The translations under genes were made by a program, and so were the position numbers. From Rubripirellula reticaptiva (lineage in GTDB: Bacteria > Planctomycetota > Planctomycetia > Pirellulales > Pirellulaceae): DNA of 64,000 bases. Location of the stretch: positions 345,388 through 409,387 of the forward strand of contig NZ_SJPX01000003.1 in NCBI RefSeq assembly GCF_007860175.1, written 5' to 3'. Positions 17,913 to 27,180 of the stretch are shown in pieces. Numbering within the stretch: position 1 is the first letter of the stretch; each line of letters opens with the position of its first letter. The notes beneath the pieces were generated by a model. That model was not told the DNA's origin. It ran no database searches and worked only from the letters and a program-made list of their open reading frames with translations.

Positions 17913-20204
17913 ATGAGAGGCATTATCCGAACGATTGAAGGTGCGCTGGCGAGTCGCTTGGTCGGCTCGGCGCTGAACACTGCGCCGATCGTCACTCCGT
18001 CCTCGGGCGGTCCAACGTCGGTCGAAATGAACACTCGGACAATTTCGGCTACACATTTTCCGCTTATCAAGTTTCTCAGGCGCGTCGGACCTTGGATTGG
18101 TGGCTTATCGTCGCTGGCTTTGCTGCTGGCGGTCGGACTGGTCGGCTGGGCACTGAACCAGTCGATGCAACAGTTGGTTCGTGATTCCCTTGAAACAACA
18201 CTTTTGGCACACGTTCGTTCGCTCGAGCACTGGTTGGCCGAACGGATCCGGGAATCCGACCGAATCGCCAACAACGTTGATATCCAGAATCGCTCTGTCA
18301 AGTTGATCACGGCTTCCGAAGAGCAATTCAAGTGGACGGCTGCCGATGCAAGTGCCAAGCCGTCGGTGCCGTCGATCGATTCGTTACTCAACCCGAACCA
18401 AACGGTCGGCTGGGCAATTCTGGACACCAACGACCAGGTCATCGACAGCTCGTTTGCAGCATTGATCGGCAAGCGATTACCCATTCCCGATCCAGTTCGG
18501 CGACAGGCCCTGTCGGGAAAATCCACCGTTTCAGAACCTTTTGCGTTTCCAATCGCGATCGCTGGTAATGACGACCCGGACGGAAAGCCGATCACTGACG
18601 CTCCCATCATCGCCGCAGTGTCACCGTTGCATTCGGACGAGACAGTTGTCGGTATGATCACCGTACTGATTGATCCGGCGGGGCCGCTGAGCAATATCTT
18701 TGCAGCAACTCGATCCGAAGTGGGCGGCGAAACCTATGCGGTTGATCGCAACGGCCGAATGATCTCTCGCAGCCGTTACGAAAAACAGCTTCGCAAAGTC
18801 GGCGTGCTTCCGCCGGATCCGCGAGTGACCAGTTCGATGCAGGTTTCTGTTCGTGACCCTGGGTACCGTTTGCTTGATGGTGACAAAATCAGCCAATCGG
18901 TCGACGAGTGGCCGCTAACCGAGATGGCGAATCAATTGACTCGCGGTGGCAGCGGTGAAAACGTATCGGGCTATCGAGACTATCGCGGCGTGAAAGTCGT
19001 CGGAGCCTGGGCGTGGCTGCCGGAATACCAGTTTGGTGTTGCCACCGAATTCGATTTCGAACAAGCCTATGCGCCGATGAAACTGTTGCGACGTTTGATG
19101 ATCGGATTGCTGCTGATCTCGGCAATCGTGGGTGCGACCACAATCCTGTTGGCGCTGATGGTGCGCCGAATGGTCAAACGATTGGCCGCAACTCAGCAAA
19201 ACCAGCGACGCATCGGGCAGTATGAACTTGGTGAATCGCTTGGACGCGGAGGGATGGGAGCCGTCTTTCGCGCGACCCATGATTTACTGGGCCGAACCGT
19301 TGCAATCAAAGTACTCGAGCGAGACTCGCAAAACTCGGTTTCGATTGCAAGGTTCGAACGTGAAGCAAAGATGACTGCGGGCCTGCGACATCCCAGCACA
19401 ATCAGCTTGTACGATTTTGGCCGCACCGACCAAGGCGAACTGTTTTACGTGATGGAGTACGTCGACGGCATCACACTGCAGCGGTTAGTTGATCGCTATG
19501 GTCGCCAACCACCGGCACGAGTGATCCATCTGTTGCTACAGATCTGTGGTTCGCTGTCGGAAGCTCATTGGAAAGGCATCATTCACCGCGACATCAAACC
19601 GGCCAACCTGATGTTGTCAACTCAACCGGGCATGCACGACCTGTTGAAAGTGCTGGACTTTGGCTTGGTCAAGGATATTGTCCAGGGGCCAACCGATTTG
19701 TCGTTAACGACGTCCGAAGGGATCACCGGCACACCGATGTACATGCCGCCCGAAACTGTTCGTGACGCCAGCATGTCGGATCACCGCAGCGACATCTATG
19801 CCGTCGGCGGTGTTGGTTACACGCTATTGACAGGCAAGCCAATGTTCGAAGGCGATGCATCGGTCGAAATTTGCATGAAACAACTCAAAGAAGACCCGCT
19901 GCGACCAGCCGATCGATTGGCCTCGCACGGAATTCACGAGCGATTGCCAGACGATTTGCAGAATATTCTAATGGCCTGTTTACGGAAGGATCCGACCCAG
20001 CGTCCGGCCTCGATCGACGATTTAGCCGCGGCCCTTCGCCACTGTGATGACGCGACCGGGTGGGACGACGTCGCGGCGATGCATTGGTGGACCCTTGCCT
20101 TGAAGGACGGTGTGATCGACGATACCACCTCATTCGATGACGCAGACCGCGACAGCGAAATTACATGGGCGGGCGAGGGAGACGCGAGCGCGACGGCGCA
20201 CTGA
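17913..20204 (+). CDS. Membrane-bound Ser/Thr protein kinase with extracytoplasmic sensor region
   Basis: A 763-residue protein. Residues about 55-78 form a membrane helix, about 80-370 an extracytoplasmic region that looks like a double-Cache sensor (AVDRNGRMISRSRYE; GYRDYRGVKVVGAWAWLPEYQFGVATEFD), and about 390-412 a second helix. The Hanks-type kinase domain starts near residue 435 (GRGGMGAVFRA, then AIKVL with the ATP Lys), with catalytic loop HRDIKPANL (about 555) and DFGLVKD (about 582), so it should be active. The start at 17913 is four bases after the DUF1501 stop; ATG 18027 is an alternative. Sensor-outside, kinase-inside topology is unusual compared with PknB, where the order is reversed. 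It is the first gene of the kinase-GTPase-GTPase-channel set and may phosphorylate its neighbours (inference). Confidence 0.92.
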   Translation: MRGIIRTIEGALASRLVGSALNTAPIVTPSSGGPTSVEMNTRTISATHFPLIKFLRRVGPWIGGLSSLALLLAVGLVGWALNQSMQQLVRDSLETTLLAHVRSLEHWLAERIRESDRIANNVDIQNRSVKLITASEEQFKWTAADASAKPSVPSIDSLLNPNQTVGWAILDTNDQVIDSSFAALIGKRLPIPDPVRRQALSGKSTVSEPFAFPIAIAGNDDPDGKPITDAPIIAAVSPLHSDETVVGMITVLIDPAGPLSNIFAATRSEVGGETYAVDRNGRMISRSRYEKQLRKVGVLPPDPRVTSSMQVSVRDPGYRLLDGDKISQSVDEWPLTEMANQLTRGGSGENVSGYRDYRGVKVVGAWAWLPEYQFGVATEFDFEQAYAPMKLLRRLMIGLLLISAIVGATTILLALMVRRMVKRLAATQQNQRRIGQYELGESLGRGGMGAVFRATHDLLGRTVAIKVLERDSQNSVSIARFEREAKMTAGLRHPSTISLYDFGRTDQGELFYVMEYVDGITLQRLVDRYGRQPPARVIHLLLQICGSLSEAHWKGIIHRDIKPANLMLSTQPGMHDLLKVLDFGLVKDIVQGPTDLSLTTSEGITGTPMYMPPETVRDASMSDHRSDIYAVGGVGYTLLTGKPMFEGDASVEICMKQLKEDPLRPADRLASHGIHERLPDDLQNILMACLRKDPTQRPASIDDLAAALRHCDDATGWDDVAAMHWWTLALKDGVIDDTTSFDDADRDSEITWAGEGDASATAH

Positions 20205-20208
20205 TTCA

Positions 20209-22335
20209 ATGTTTGGAAGTTTTCGAGACTCTGACGACGATGTGATCGATTGGTCCGGCCTGCATTCGCTGCTGGAAGACGACGATCGTCGCGCAGCAAT
20301 CGAGCGTTCTTACCCGACCGAAGGCCGCGACAGCTATCTTAGCGCGCTGCGAAGATTGGATGCGCGTGCGTATGATGATGTCTTGGCCGCCGGACGCAAA
20401 CTGCAGACCGCTGAAAAGTTGTCTCAGTGGCCAACCGTTGCCGTTGCCGGAATGCTCAACAGCGGAAAGACGTCACTGGTCGCGACCTTTCTAAGCGAAT
20501 CGGGACGAGCCCGAACGTTGCGTGGCAGCAGCAATAGCGAAGGAACGCACCGCTTCGTGCTGTGGTTGCCGTCGGCTTGGCGCGACGATGCCGAGTTATG
20601 GGGTTTGCTGATGAGCCGTATCGGCGACGCGGTCGGCAACCCGCCTGAAATGCTCAGCGACGACCTCGACGTTGCGCACGGCCAATACAACAATCGCGAC
20701 GGAAACGGACTGGCGCTGAATGTGCCCTTAGTGGCCACAGACCCGGCGTTAGACGCAACCGGGATCGGACTGCTGGATTGCCCGGACATAGTTTCCGACG
20801 CGGACTTATTACTTGGATCACCGCTGCAACGACGCGAACTGCTTGGACGCGCCGCAACACTTTGTTCGGCGTTTTTAGTCGTGACCAGTGCCGAATCGTC
20901 GCGTGACGGAACCCTGGGCGACTTGCTTCGGATCGCGGCCGACTTGATGCCTGGCGTGCCGCGTTTGTTAGCGGTCAACAAAGTGCGTCCGAAACAAACA
21001 CCGGACTTGGTTTACGAAACCTTTTCGCCACTAGCTCGCTCGCACGGTATCGAATCGATCTACGCCGCTTACGACTTTGAAATCCCTAGCAGTCGACCTT
21101 TCATCCCTGCGACCGACGCAGTCGTCGCGTCAGCCTTTGATCCCGATGCCGATCCTAGTCCTGTGTTCTTTTCGATCCGCGAAAACGCAGATGAAAACCC
21201 ACCCGCGTCGATAGGCGACGACCGGCTATTGTCGGCACTGCCACAGCGTCTTGACCGCGGCGCGCTGTTCGAAAAGTTTCGACTGGCGTTACAGAACAGT
21301 TTGCGGACGGCGGTTTGGGAAGACGGATTTAAAAAGATCGACCTCGACGCCGATGGCCAGGTCGCGATCACAGCCAAGGCACAAGACTGCTTATTGCAAT
21401 CGGCACTGGAGTTTTTTGCTCATCGCGAAGTCGGTGGCGAAGTCACTGAATTGCGATTGCATCAAAGCGAACGCATCATTCGCCAACTGTCTGAATCCTT
21501 TGCCGTCACCGCGCCCTGGTACGCACGTTGGGGAGTCCGCTTGAACGCAAAGGTGCGGCGAGTTTTTGGCGGCGCGGGCGATTTTGTGCGTCAGTTGACG
21601 CCGTCGGCCATGGCCGAGCGAGCGGCTGGCGAGATCAAAGACAAGTTTCGACGCGGCGAGTACGGCGGCCTGATGACACCAGAACGTTTGCTGCAAGCGA
21701 TCGATCGCTACGGCGGCGAAACGTCACTAAAACATTGGCCGCCAATTTCCAAGACCTCCGACACCACCGATACCGCCAATCGCCAGCAGTGGCTTGAAGC
21801 GGCGGAAGCCGCCATTTTGCGATTCGAACGAGACGACTTCACGTCGCTGGATCCGCGTCGACTCGACGAAGCAGTCGCTCAAATGTGGACCGAAGTTCCG
21901 ACTCATCAAAAACTCGCAGCCGGACTGACACCACTTGCCGCCACGTTCGCAGCGCTAGCCGGCGTGCTGATGATCCCCCTGGATTTTGGCACTACCGTGA
22001 TCGCGTCGGCTTCGATCCCCGAACTGTTCGCGGCACTCGGACTTGGTGCGTATGCGACGATTTGGGCCGGTGGCCAGAGCACTCGTAGCGTCGGCCAGCA
22101 AGCCGCTCGGCAACAGCTAGCCGATTTTCACGCGGTCCTTTGCGACACATTTGGCGTGTCCAGGTTCAAGAAGTTGCCTGCCATTCGCGTTCGAGGCGCT
22201 TCCGAAAAATTAGTCGTTTCAAAGATCGTTGCGCGAGAGGCGTTCGGGCCAACACTACCGCTGTGTAAAGTTCGCGACGAGTTTCGGCAAGAACTTAAGA
22301 AACTGTTACCTCGTGGCGGGAGTTCGTCCAAGTGA
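20209..22335 (+). CDS. Membrane-anchored P-loop GTPase-like protein, first of pair
   Basis: About 708 residues from ATG 20209, five bases after the kinase stop; the upstream open frame lies inside the kinase gene. A G1 loop GMLNSGKTS (about residue 79-88), a G3-like GLLDCPD (about 186) in place of the usual DxxG, and a G4-like LAVNKVRP (about 255) mark a GTPase of the dynamin/Era-like class. After a long helical region, residues about 567-620 carry two hydrophobic segments (TPLAATFAALAGVLMIPL; LGLGAYATIWAG) that should insert in the membrane as a hairpin. Its stop overlaps the GTG of the second GTPase gene (GTGA). I do not recognise a named family. Function: probably GTP-dependent membrane or complex remodelling, by inference only. 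Confidence 0.8.
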   Translation: MFGSFRDSDDDVIDWSGLHSLLEDDDRRAAIERSYPTEGRDSYLSALRRLDARAYDDVLAAGRKLQTAEKLSQWPTVAVAGMLNSGKTSLVATFLSESGRARTLRGSSNSEGTHRFVLWLPSAWRDDAELWGLLMSRIGDAVGNPPEMLSDDLDVAHGQYNNRDGNGLALNVPLVATDPALDATGIGLLDCPDIVSDADLLLGSPLQRRELLGRAATLCSAFLVVTSAESSRDGTLGDLLRIAADLMPGVPRLLAVNKVRPKQTPDLVYETFSPLARSHGIESIYAAYDFEIPSSRPFIPATDAVVASAFDPDADPSPVFFSIRENADENPPASIGDDRLLSALPQRLDRGALFEKFRLALQNSLRTAVWEDGFKKIDLDADGQVAITAKAQDCLLQSALEFFAHREVGGEVTELRLHQSERIIRQLSESFAVTAPWYARWGVRLNAKVRRVFGGAGDFVRQLTPSAMAERAAGEIKDKFRRGEYGGLMTPERLLQAIDRYGGETSLKHWPPISKTSDTTDTANRQQWLEAAEAAILRFERDDFTSLDPRRLDEAVAQMWTEVPTHQKLAAGLTPLAATFAALAGVLMIPLDFGTTVIASASIPELFAALGLGAYATIWAGGQSTRSVGQQAARQQLADFHAVLCDTFGVSRFKKLPAIRVRGASEKLVVSKIVAREAFGPTLPLCKVRDEFRQELKKLLPRGGSSSK

Positions 22336-24206
22336 AAACCAATCCCACCCGAAGTCGCTCGTCAGCATCAAACTCATCATTCGACAATCAAGACGACCAC
22401 GAAGAACACTTCAGTCAACCTGGCGAGAATTTTCTGCGAAGGGTTCGCCGATCGGCGACTCACGTGCTTGGCGACAGCCCGACTGGCCGCGAAGTCTTTG
22501 AGCTTTGCGACGAACACGCCGAAGCCCGCCGGATGATTCTCGAAGACCGCAGCCAGGGGAACACGGTCGTTGCCATCGTCGGCGCGACTGGCCAAGGAAA
22601 GTCATGGCTGGTTCGCCAGATGGTTCGAAACTCATCAGCGGCCGCGTCCATCCGCAGCGGAAACAACCTTGACGAGGCGACAGAAAAGCTAGTTTGGATC
22701 GGACCTTTTCCACCCGCAGATCTGGACCCCCGAAACGAACAGTACATCCACTGCAGCGACAATGACATGCAGTCGATTGGCGTGCCGTACTTGTTGGTTG
22801 ACGCACCGGGTGCGACTGATGACCGCCCCGCCATCGCCGCTGTGGCTCGCCGGGCGCTTTCAATGTCTTCGGTCCTGTTGCTGATGGTTCGCCGCGATCA
22901 ACTGCGTAGCGAAACTGTCGCGATTCTTACCGAAGCAAGTGAAGGAACGGTCGTGATCCCGATCGTCAACGCGGTTCGCCGCGACAACTCGCTTGACACC
23001 GACATCGATGCGTTCATCAGTCGAATGCGAAAGGCAGCACCGACTAGCCGAGTCGTCGCGCCAGTGATCATCGAAGACTTTGACGTCAACGAGCGCAGTG
23101 AAGAAGCTGTCGGCAAGGCAACCGCGGAAGCCGTCGCCACTCGGTTGCAATCGGAAATCGGCGATGCCTGGGAAGGCGACCGCCGACGAAGCACTCGGAT
23201 GTCGGCACTCGATGCAAGGTTCCGATCGGCGCTCCACGAGATCCTTGGCGATCGACTGCCCGATTTGACCGCAGCGGTCAGGCGGCTAAACACCGAAGCA
23301 CGTCAATTACCACTCGAAGTCGCCGAGTCGCTGGTCGGCAGCGGCGGTTCGATGCAGGCAGCCGTGCGATCGCGATTGCGCCTATCACTGCTAAACGACA
23401 CGGCCGCGCTTTGGTTTCCTTACCGAACCCAGCTAGGAATTTTGAACCTAACCCACGGCGCATGGGACCGAGTGCTGATGTCGCTGTCGGGTTCGCTGCC
23501 GTCGTTGGTGAGTGCGGTGTGGACGTCAACCAAGAATTTCTCGATGGACCGCGACGCACAAGACGACGTACGGGACGGACTTCGCAAACGCAGTGACGCA
23601 GCCGTCGCAGACCGTCTTGGCCCGCTAGCGATCCGGTTCCGCGACGAAGTGTCGGCGCTTCGTGACGGCAAGAAACACTCGACTTCGTCGCTATCCGACA
23701 AACCATCACGTGGGCAAGTCGCCCATCTATCTGGGCTCGACACGCTGCAGGAAAAATCGCAGCAGATTTTTGAAACCGAAGTCGATCGCGTTTCGATGTC
23801 GCGGTTCACGGCCATGACGTGCGCGTTGATCGGCACATTGATTTTTTGGTCGCTGATGGCCAGCCCGGTGATTGCCCTTTACGGCGAATACTTGGACGCC
23901 AGCTTGACCACGCTGCGAGATCTGTCGTGTGACTTAAACGCGTTTCCCCGTCCCGACTTTGGCATGCTGCTAACCAGCCTGATTTTGTCGGTGCTACCGA
24001 CGGCCTTGTTCGCGATGATCGTATTGTCGATCGCTCAAAGCCGCGCTCGCGTTCGCGCAGCCGAAGCTCGCATTCGCAGCAGCCACCATGACGCGATTGA
24101 GAAACTGCAACGCGACGGCGTGTTGCGTTTGCGATGGGACGAACCGTTGCTGACCGACGCCGAATTCCTACTGTCGGCCGGTGCGGCCGAATCGGAGACC
24201 ACATGA
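22332..24206 (+). CDS. Membrane-anchored P-loop GTPase-like protein, second of pair
   Basis: A 624-residue protein starting at GTG 22332, overlapping the upstream stop by four bases. Walker A GATGQGKSW is at about residue 83, a DxPG switch (VDAPGATDD) at about 156, and VIPIVNAVRR at about 205-215 occupies the G4 position but lacks the NKxD Asp, so guanine specificity is uncertain. Two membrane helices near residues 493-516 and 544-568 lie close to the C-terminus, the same layout as the upstream protein although the sequences are clearly different. This suggests a heteromeric pair on the membrane. Its stop overlaps the ATG of the ExbB-like gene (ATGA 24203-24206). No named family recognised. 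Confidence 0.8.
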   Translation: MKTNPTRSRSSASNSSFDNQDDHEEHFSQPGENFLRRVRRSATHVLGDSPTGREVFELCDEHAEARRMILEDRSQGNTVVAIVGATGQGKSWLVRQMVRNSSAAASIRSGNNLDEATEKLVWIGPFPPADLDPRNEQYIHCSDNDMQSIGVPYLLVDAPGATDDRPAIAAVARRALSMSSVLLLMVRRDQLRSETVAILTEASEGTVVIPIVNAVRRDNSLDTDIDAFISRMRKAAPTSRVVAPVIIEDFDVNERSEEAVGKATAEAVATRLQSEIGDAWEGDRRRSTRMSALDARFRSALHEILGDRLPDLTAAVRRLNTEARQLPLEVAESLVGSGGSMQAAVRSRLRLSLLNDTAALWFPYRTQLGILNLTHGAWDRVLMSLSGSLPSLVSAVWTSTKNFSMDRDAQDDVRDGLRKRSDAAVADRLGPLAIRFRDEVSALRDGKKHSTSSLSDKPSRGQVAHLSGLDTLQEKSQQIFETEVDRVSMSRFTAMTCALIGTLIFWSLMASPVIALYGEYLDASLTTLRDLSCDLNAFPRPDFGMLLTSLILSVLPTALFAMIVLSIAQSRARVRAAEARIRSSHHDAIEKLQRDGVLRLRWDEPLLTDAEFLLSAGAAESETT

Positions 24207-24898
24207 TCGATATCATCCTCAGCGGTGGCGTCGTTGGCATTTTCATTCTGCTAGTGCTGTTCTCGTTGTCAGTCGCGGCGGCGTACCTGCTATTCGATCA
24301 AATCATGACGCTTAGACGCACCGAAGTCCTGCCCGATGGAGTCAGCGACGCGGTCCGCCAAGCCCTTCTGACAGGCCGTATCGCTGAAGCTGACGCGGCT
24401 TGCCGGCGAGCGCCAAGCGTCTTGAGTGTGGTGTTACTATCGGGATTGTCGGAATACGAATTCGGATGGAGTGAAGTCGAAAAAGCGATGGAAGACTCGC
24501 TGGCCGGACAAGCATCAAGGCTGATGCGGCGCATCGAATACCTATCGGTGATCGGTAATATCGCGCCGATGGTTGGTCTGCTAGGAACGGTCACGGGGAT
24601 GATTTTTGCGTTCCAACAAGTTGCCTCAACACGCGGCGCGGCCGGAGCAGGCGATTTGGCCGAAGGCATCTATCAAGCGCTGATCACGACCGTGGGCGGC
24701 CTGATCGTCGCGATCCCATCGCTAGCAATTTATGCAGTATGCCGAAACCGAGTGGACTCGCTGATAGCCGAAGTCGCCTACCAAAGCCAACATGCGCTAT
24801 CGCCAATCAAACGTCGCCCGGTAGCACGAGCACGAGCGGTAACGCCCAAGCCATCGACTTCGCCACCGAATTCGCCACCTTCTCCTCCGCCCAAGTAA
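24203..24898 (+). CDS. MotA/TolQ/ExbB proton channel family protein
   Basis: About 231 residues from ATG 24203 (the frame is open to 24134, but that is inside the previous gene). Membrane helices near residues 8-30, 110-132 (LSVIGNIAPMVGLLGTVTGMIFAFQ) and 150-175 (LITTVGGLIVAIPSLAIYAV) carry the ExbB/TolQ core phrases GLLGTVTGM and TTVGGLIVAIP. These proteins form a pentameric inner-membrane channel around an ExbD/TolR dimer and use the proton motive force to do work. No ExbD/TolR gene follows, and none is seen in the window. The C-terminus is a proline-rich tail (SPPNSPPSPPPK). Translational coupling to the two GTPase-like genes implies that it works with them. Confidence 0.9.
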   Translation: MIDIILSGGVVGIFILLVLFSLSVAAAYLLFDQIMTLRRTEVLPDGVSDAVRQALLTGRIAEADAACRRAPSVLSVVLLSGLSEYEFGWSEVEKAMEDSLAGQASRLMRRIEYLSVIGNIAPMVGLLGTVTGMIFAFQQVASTRGAAGAGDLAEGIYQALITTVGGLIVAIPSLAIYAVCRNRVDSLIAEVAYQSQHALSPIKRRPVARARAVTPKPSTSPPNSPPSPPPK

Positions 24899-25036
24899 GC
24901 CAACCGGCGAACGCTGCGAGTCATCGCACACCTGACGGGACGGACCGACAATCGTTCTCCGAATCGCCCGTCGAGATGCCTTCTGGCAGCTGCCCCCGTT
25001 CAGCCTCCCCACTGTTCCCTAAGAAAGTACAAGCCC

Positions 25037-25519
25037 ATGTTTTGGATCGACGTTTTGTCGCGGATCGTTCACGTCAGCACGGCCATCGCGCTAGTCGGCG
25101 GCAGCGTCTTCACGCTATTGGTCTTGCTGCCGTCTGCAGGAGAGTTGGACGAAGCACCACACAAGCAATTAGCGGCGGCAGTTGCAGGTCGATGGAAGAA
25201 ATTTGTCCACGGCGGCGTTGCCCTCTTTATCTTAAGCGGCCTCTATAACTTCGTCCGTGCGATACCGCTTCACAAAGGCGACGGAACCTATCACATGCTG
25301 ATCGGCATCAAAATGCTGCTCGCACTGGTGGTTTTCTTCCTGGCCGCCGCCCTGGTTGGCCGCAGCGAGAAACTGGCGACGTTCCGCACCAACCGAAAGA
25401 AATGGCTGACCGTCCTGGTCATCCTGGCCGCGATCATCGTTGCCGTCTCGGGATACACCAAAGTCCGCGGCATTCCGGATCGTGCAGCAGAGACCAAGAC
25501 GCTGGTTGAACCCGTTTAA
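25037..25519 (+). CDS. Four-helix membrane protein, CopD-like
   Basis: A 160-residue protein with four hydrophobic helices (about residues 12-32, 58-72, 88-108, 124-142). A His in the first helix (RIVHVSTAIALVGGSVF) and HGG in the second resemble the CopD/YebZ-like membrane family, some members of which bind copper or haem. The second half ends in GYTKVRGIPD. It lies 138 bases after the channel gene, too far for translational coupling, and may or may not belong to the same transcript. The metal or haem role is not shown by the sequence. Confidence 0.75.
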   Translation: MFWIDVLSRIVHVSTAIALVGGSVFTLLVLLPSAGELDEAPHKQLAAAVAGRWKKFVHGGVALFILSGLYNFVRAIPLHKGDGTYHMLIGIKMLLALVVFFLAAALVGRSEKLATFRTNRKKWLTVLVILAAIIVAVSGYTKVRGIPDRAAETKTLVEPV

Positions 25520-25967
25520 GTCAGCAGCCAAAGCCCCAACCGAGTGCTGACGACAAATGCTCCCACGGTGACGTCAAAATCGACCAGGCAAGGTTAACTC
25601 GTACCCGATGCCGGGCGAACGACACGCCTGCTGTGATTAATCTTCTGTAAGTCTACGAAAAAAGGCCGGACGCGCTTCGACTCGCTGCGCGTCCGGCCTC
25701 TAGTCAACCCTGACTAAGAATGCCAATTCGGTAGTTGTGATTCGTTTGCTTCTTGCGTTGAACCTTGATCGTCCGTGACCGTCGACCTTCTCACCGCTGC
25801 TTCACTGCCCTGCCGATGCATCATGCTTGGCTTGCCCCCAAAGGAGTCACGCGTATCCGTACGCAGACAATTCAAAAACGGTGATCCAGTCTCAACTGTC
25901 GAGCTGGCATAGGCCACATCCATGCGGCCCATTGCTCCTCAGCGAGAGAGAGTTCAATCGAGTCTGA
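25520..25967. other. Intergenic stretch with one strong hairpin
   Basis: No convincing gene in 448 bases. Short open frames on the minus strand (about 25714-25932) have no start context or recognisable composition. The only clear structure is the perfect hairpin at 25664-25698, listed separately. Confidence 0.6.
25664..25698 (-). terminator. Perfect 12-bp hairpin, probable terminator for minus-strand transcription
   Basis: GGCCGGACGCGC (25664-25675) pairs with GCGCGTCCGGCC (25687-25698) around an 11-base loop. On the plus strand it is preceded by ACGAAAAAA, so on the minus strand the stem is followed by a T-run, the arrangement of an intrinsic terminator. It would end transcription of the amidotransferase gene that lies about 270 bases upstream on that strand. 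On the plus strand no T-run follows. Confidence 0.75.
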
Positions 25968-26717
25968 TTAAGCCACCAAACGCAAATCTTGCTCCGACCG
26001 TTCCAATACTCCGGCCACAAACTCTTCGAAAATCCGAACATCCAGTGCCGATGCGGCACCACATTCAGGATGGAACTGAGTACCGAGTGCGAACCAGTCC
26101 ATCATTTCACTTTCAATCGACTCGATCACACCATCGGGACAACGCGCAGTGACGCGGAACCCAGGCGCAACTTCATCGATCGCCATGTGATGGCGGCTGC
26201 TAACACGAATTTCGCCATCGCCGTAAACACGTCCAATCAGCGAATCGCTGACCACGTCCAACGTGTGGCGGTGATTCGGGTCATGAGGGTCATGGTGAGG
26301 AACGGCGTTCGGAAGGTCTTCCTTGATGTGCAGGAAGAGATTGCCGCCCTGTTGAACATTTAACAACTGCATTCCGGTGCCAATTCCTAGTACAGGCATG
26401 CGTCGCTCTGCGATGTCAGCCATCAACAAGCGATCACTCGTTTCGCGAACGGGATCAAGTGGACGCACGCTAGGATGCAGCATGAATCCATCGTTTCGTG
26501 GATCAAGATCAGCTCCGCCAATCATCACGAAGCCGTGAAGCGAATCCAAAACTCGTGCGATCGAGGCTGGATCATCCATGGGTGGAATCACCACTGGAAT
26601 GCCGTCCGCAGCAAGAATTGACTGAAAATAGCCGGCTGCAATGTAGCTGTAGGCCGGTACGTTACGGGCAGCAGCACGGAAATCGGCATTCATTCCGATT
26701 AGTGGTTTATTCGACAT
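25968..26717 (-). CDS. Class I glutamine amidotransferase-like (peptidase C26) protein lacking the nucleophile Cys
   Basis: A 249-residue protein of the gamma-glutamyl-GABA hydrolase (PuuD-like) family. The start at 26717 (MSNKPLIGMNAD) follows a good ribosome-binding sequence (GAGAAGGA); the frame is open 19 codons further. Landmarks: FVMIGGADLDPRN (oxyanion/glycine loop), the elbow MPVLGIGTGMQLLNV, and GTQFHPECG with the catalytic His and Glu. In active members the elbow reads GICRG; here the nucleophile position is Gly (codon 26379-26381, about residue 113). The His/Glu pair is kept. It is therefore probably a non-hydrolytic homologue, or uses a different chemistry. Fold assignment is firm; substrate is unknown. 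Confidence 0.88.
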   Translation of the reverse strand: MSNKPLIGMNADFRAAARNVPAYSYIAAGYFQSILAADGIPVVIPPMDDPASIARVLDSLHGFVMIGGADLDPRNDGFMLHPSVRPLDPVRETSDRLLMADIAERRMPVLGIGTGMQLLNVQQGGNLFLHIKEDLPNAVPHHDPHDPNHRHTLDVVSDSLIGRVYGDGEIRVSSRHHMAIDEVAPGFRVTARCPDGVIESIESEMMDWFALGTQFHPECGAASALDVRIFEEFVAGVLERSEQDLRLVA

Positions 26718-27048
26718 CCGAAAGTTCCTTCTCGAATCCAGCGAATAGAAGTTGTGACGCAAATCGTATTGCATCTACCAACCCAAATATCGAAATTCAG
26801 CACCACGCTTTCGCTGTGCCAATCGGAAAAGTCTCGCAGTCTCGGGTTCCAGGCGCCTCTGTCGGCGGGCGTGCCAAGGATTCCACAATAGAAAGGAGAG
26901 CAGCTTTCGTTGGCTTACTCCGACGCGTGAAACTTTACTCCTTGGGCTGGGTGGGCGAGGTGACATGGCCTCGTCCTTGGTGGGCGTGAGATTACAAAGC
27001 GAATTCACGGCAACCAAACCGCTCCTACATATTCCGACAACAGCCCCA

Positions 27049-27093
27049 AGCTAGCACTACCCGTCGTGCTAGCATTTAAAAACCATGCTAGCA
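27049..27093. promoter_or_regulatory. Three TGCTAGCA-type palindromes, possible operator
   Basis: AGCTAGCA (27049-27056), TGCTAGCA (27067-27074) and TGCTAGCA (27086-27093) repeat at 18-19-base steps, 88 bases before the GTG of the KAS III-like gene. The first two also pair as an 8-bp hairpin (27050-27057 with 27066-27073). A TACAAT hexamer at 27136-27141 could be a -10 element downstream. The regular spacing suggests a repressor or activator site. The remaining bases between 26775 and 27048 show no gene. Confidence 0.45.
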
Positions 27094-27180
27094 ATAAGCA
27101 TTGTTCCATCGCTGTTTACGGGCGGTTGAAACCGGTACAATCGCTGCAACAACAATGCCTCAAAACACTTAGGTCAACGC

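Noticed and set aside
26775..27017. 80-codon minus-strand open frame upstream of the amidotransferase gene
   Set aside because: Arg/Pro-rich, no start context, ends against the upstream-extended frame of the next gene.
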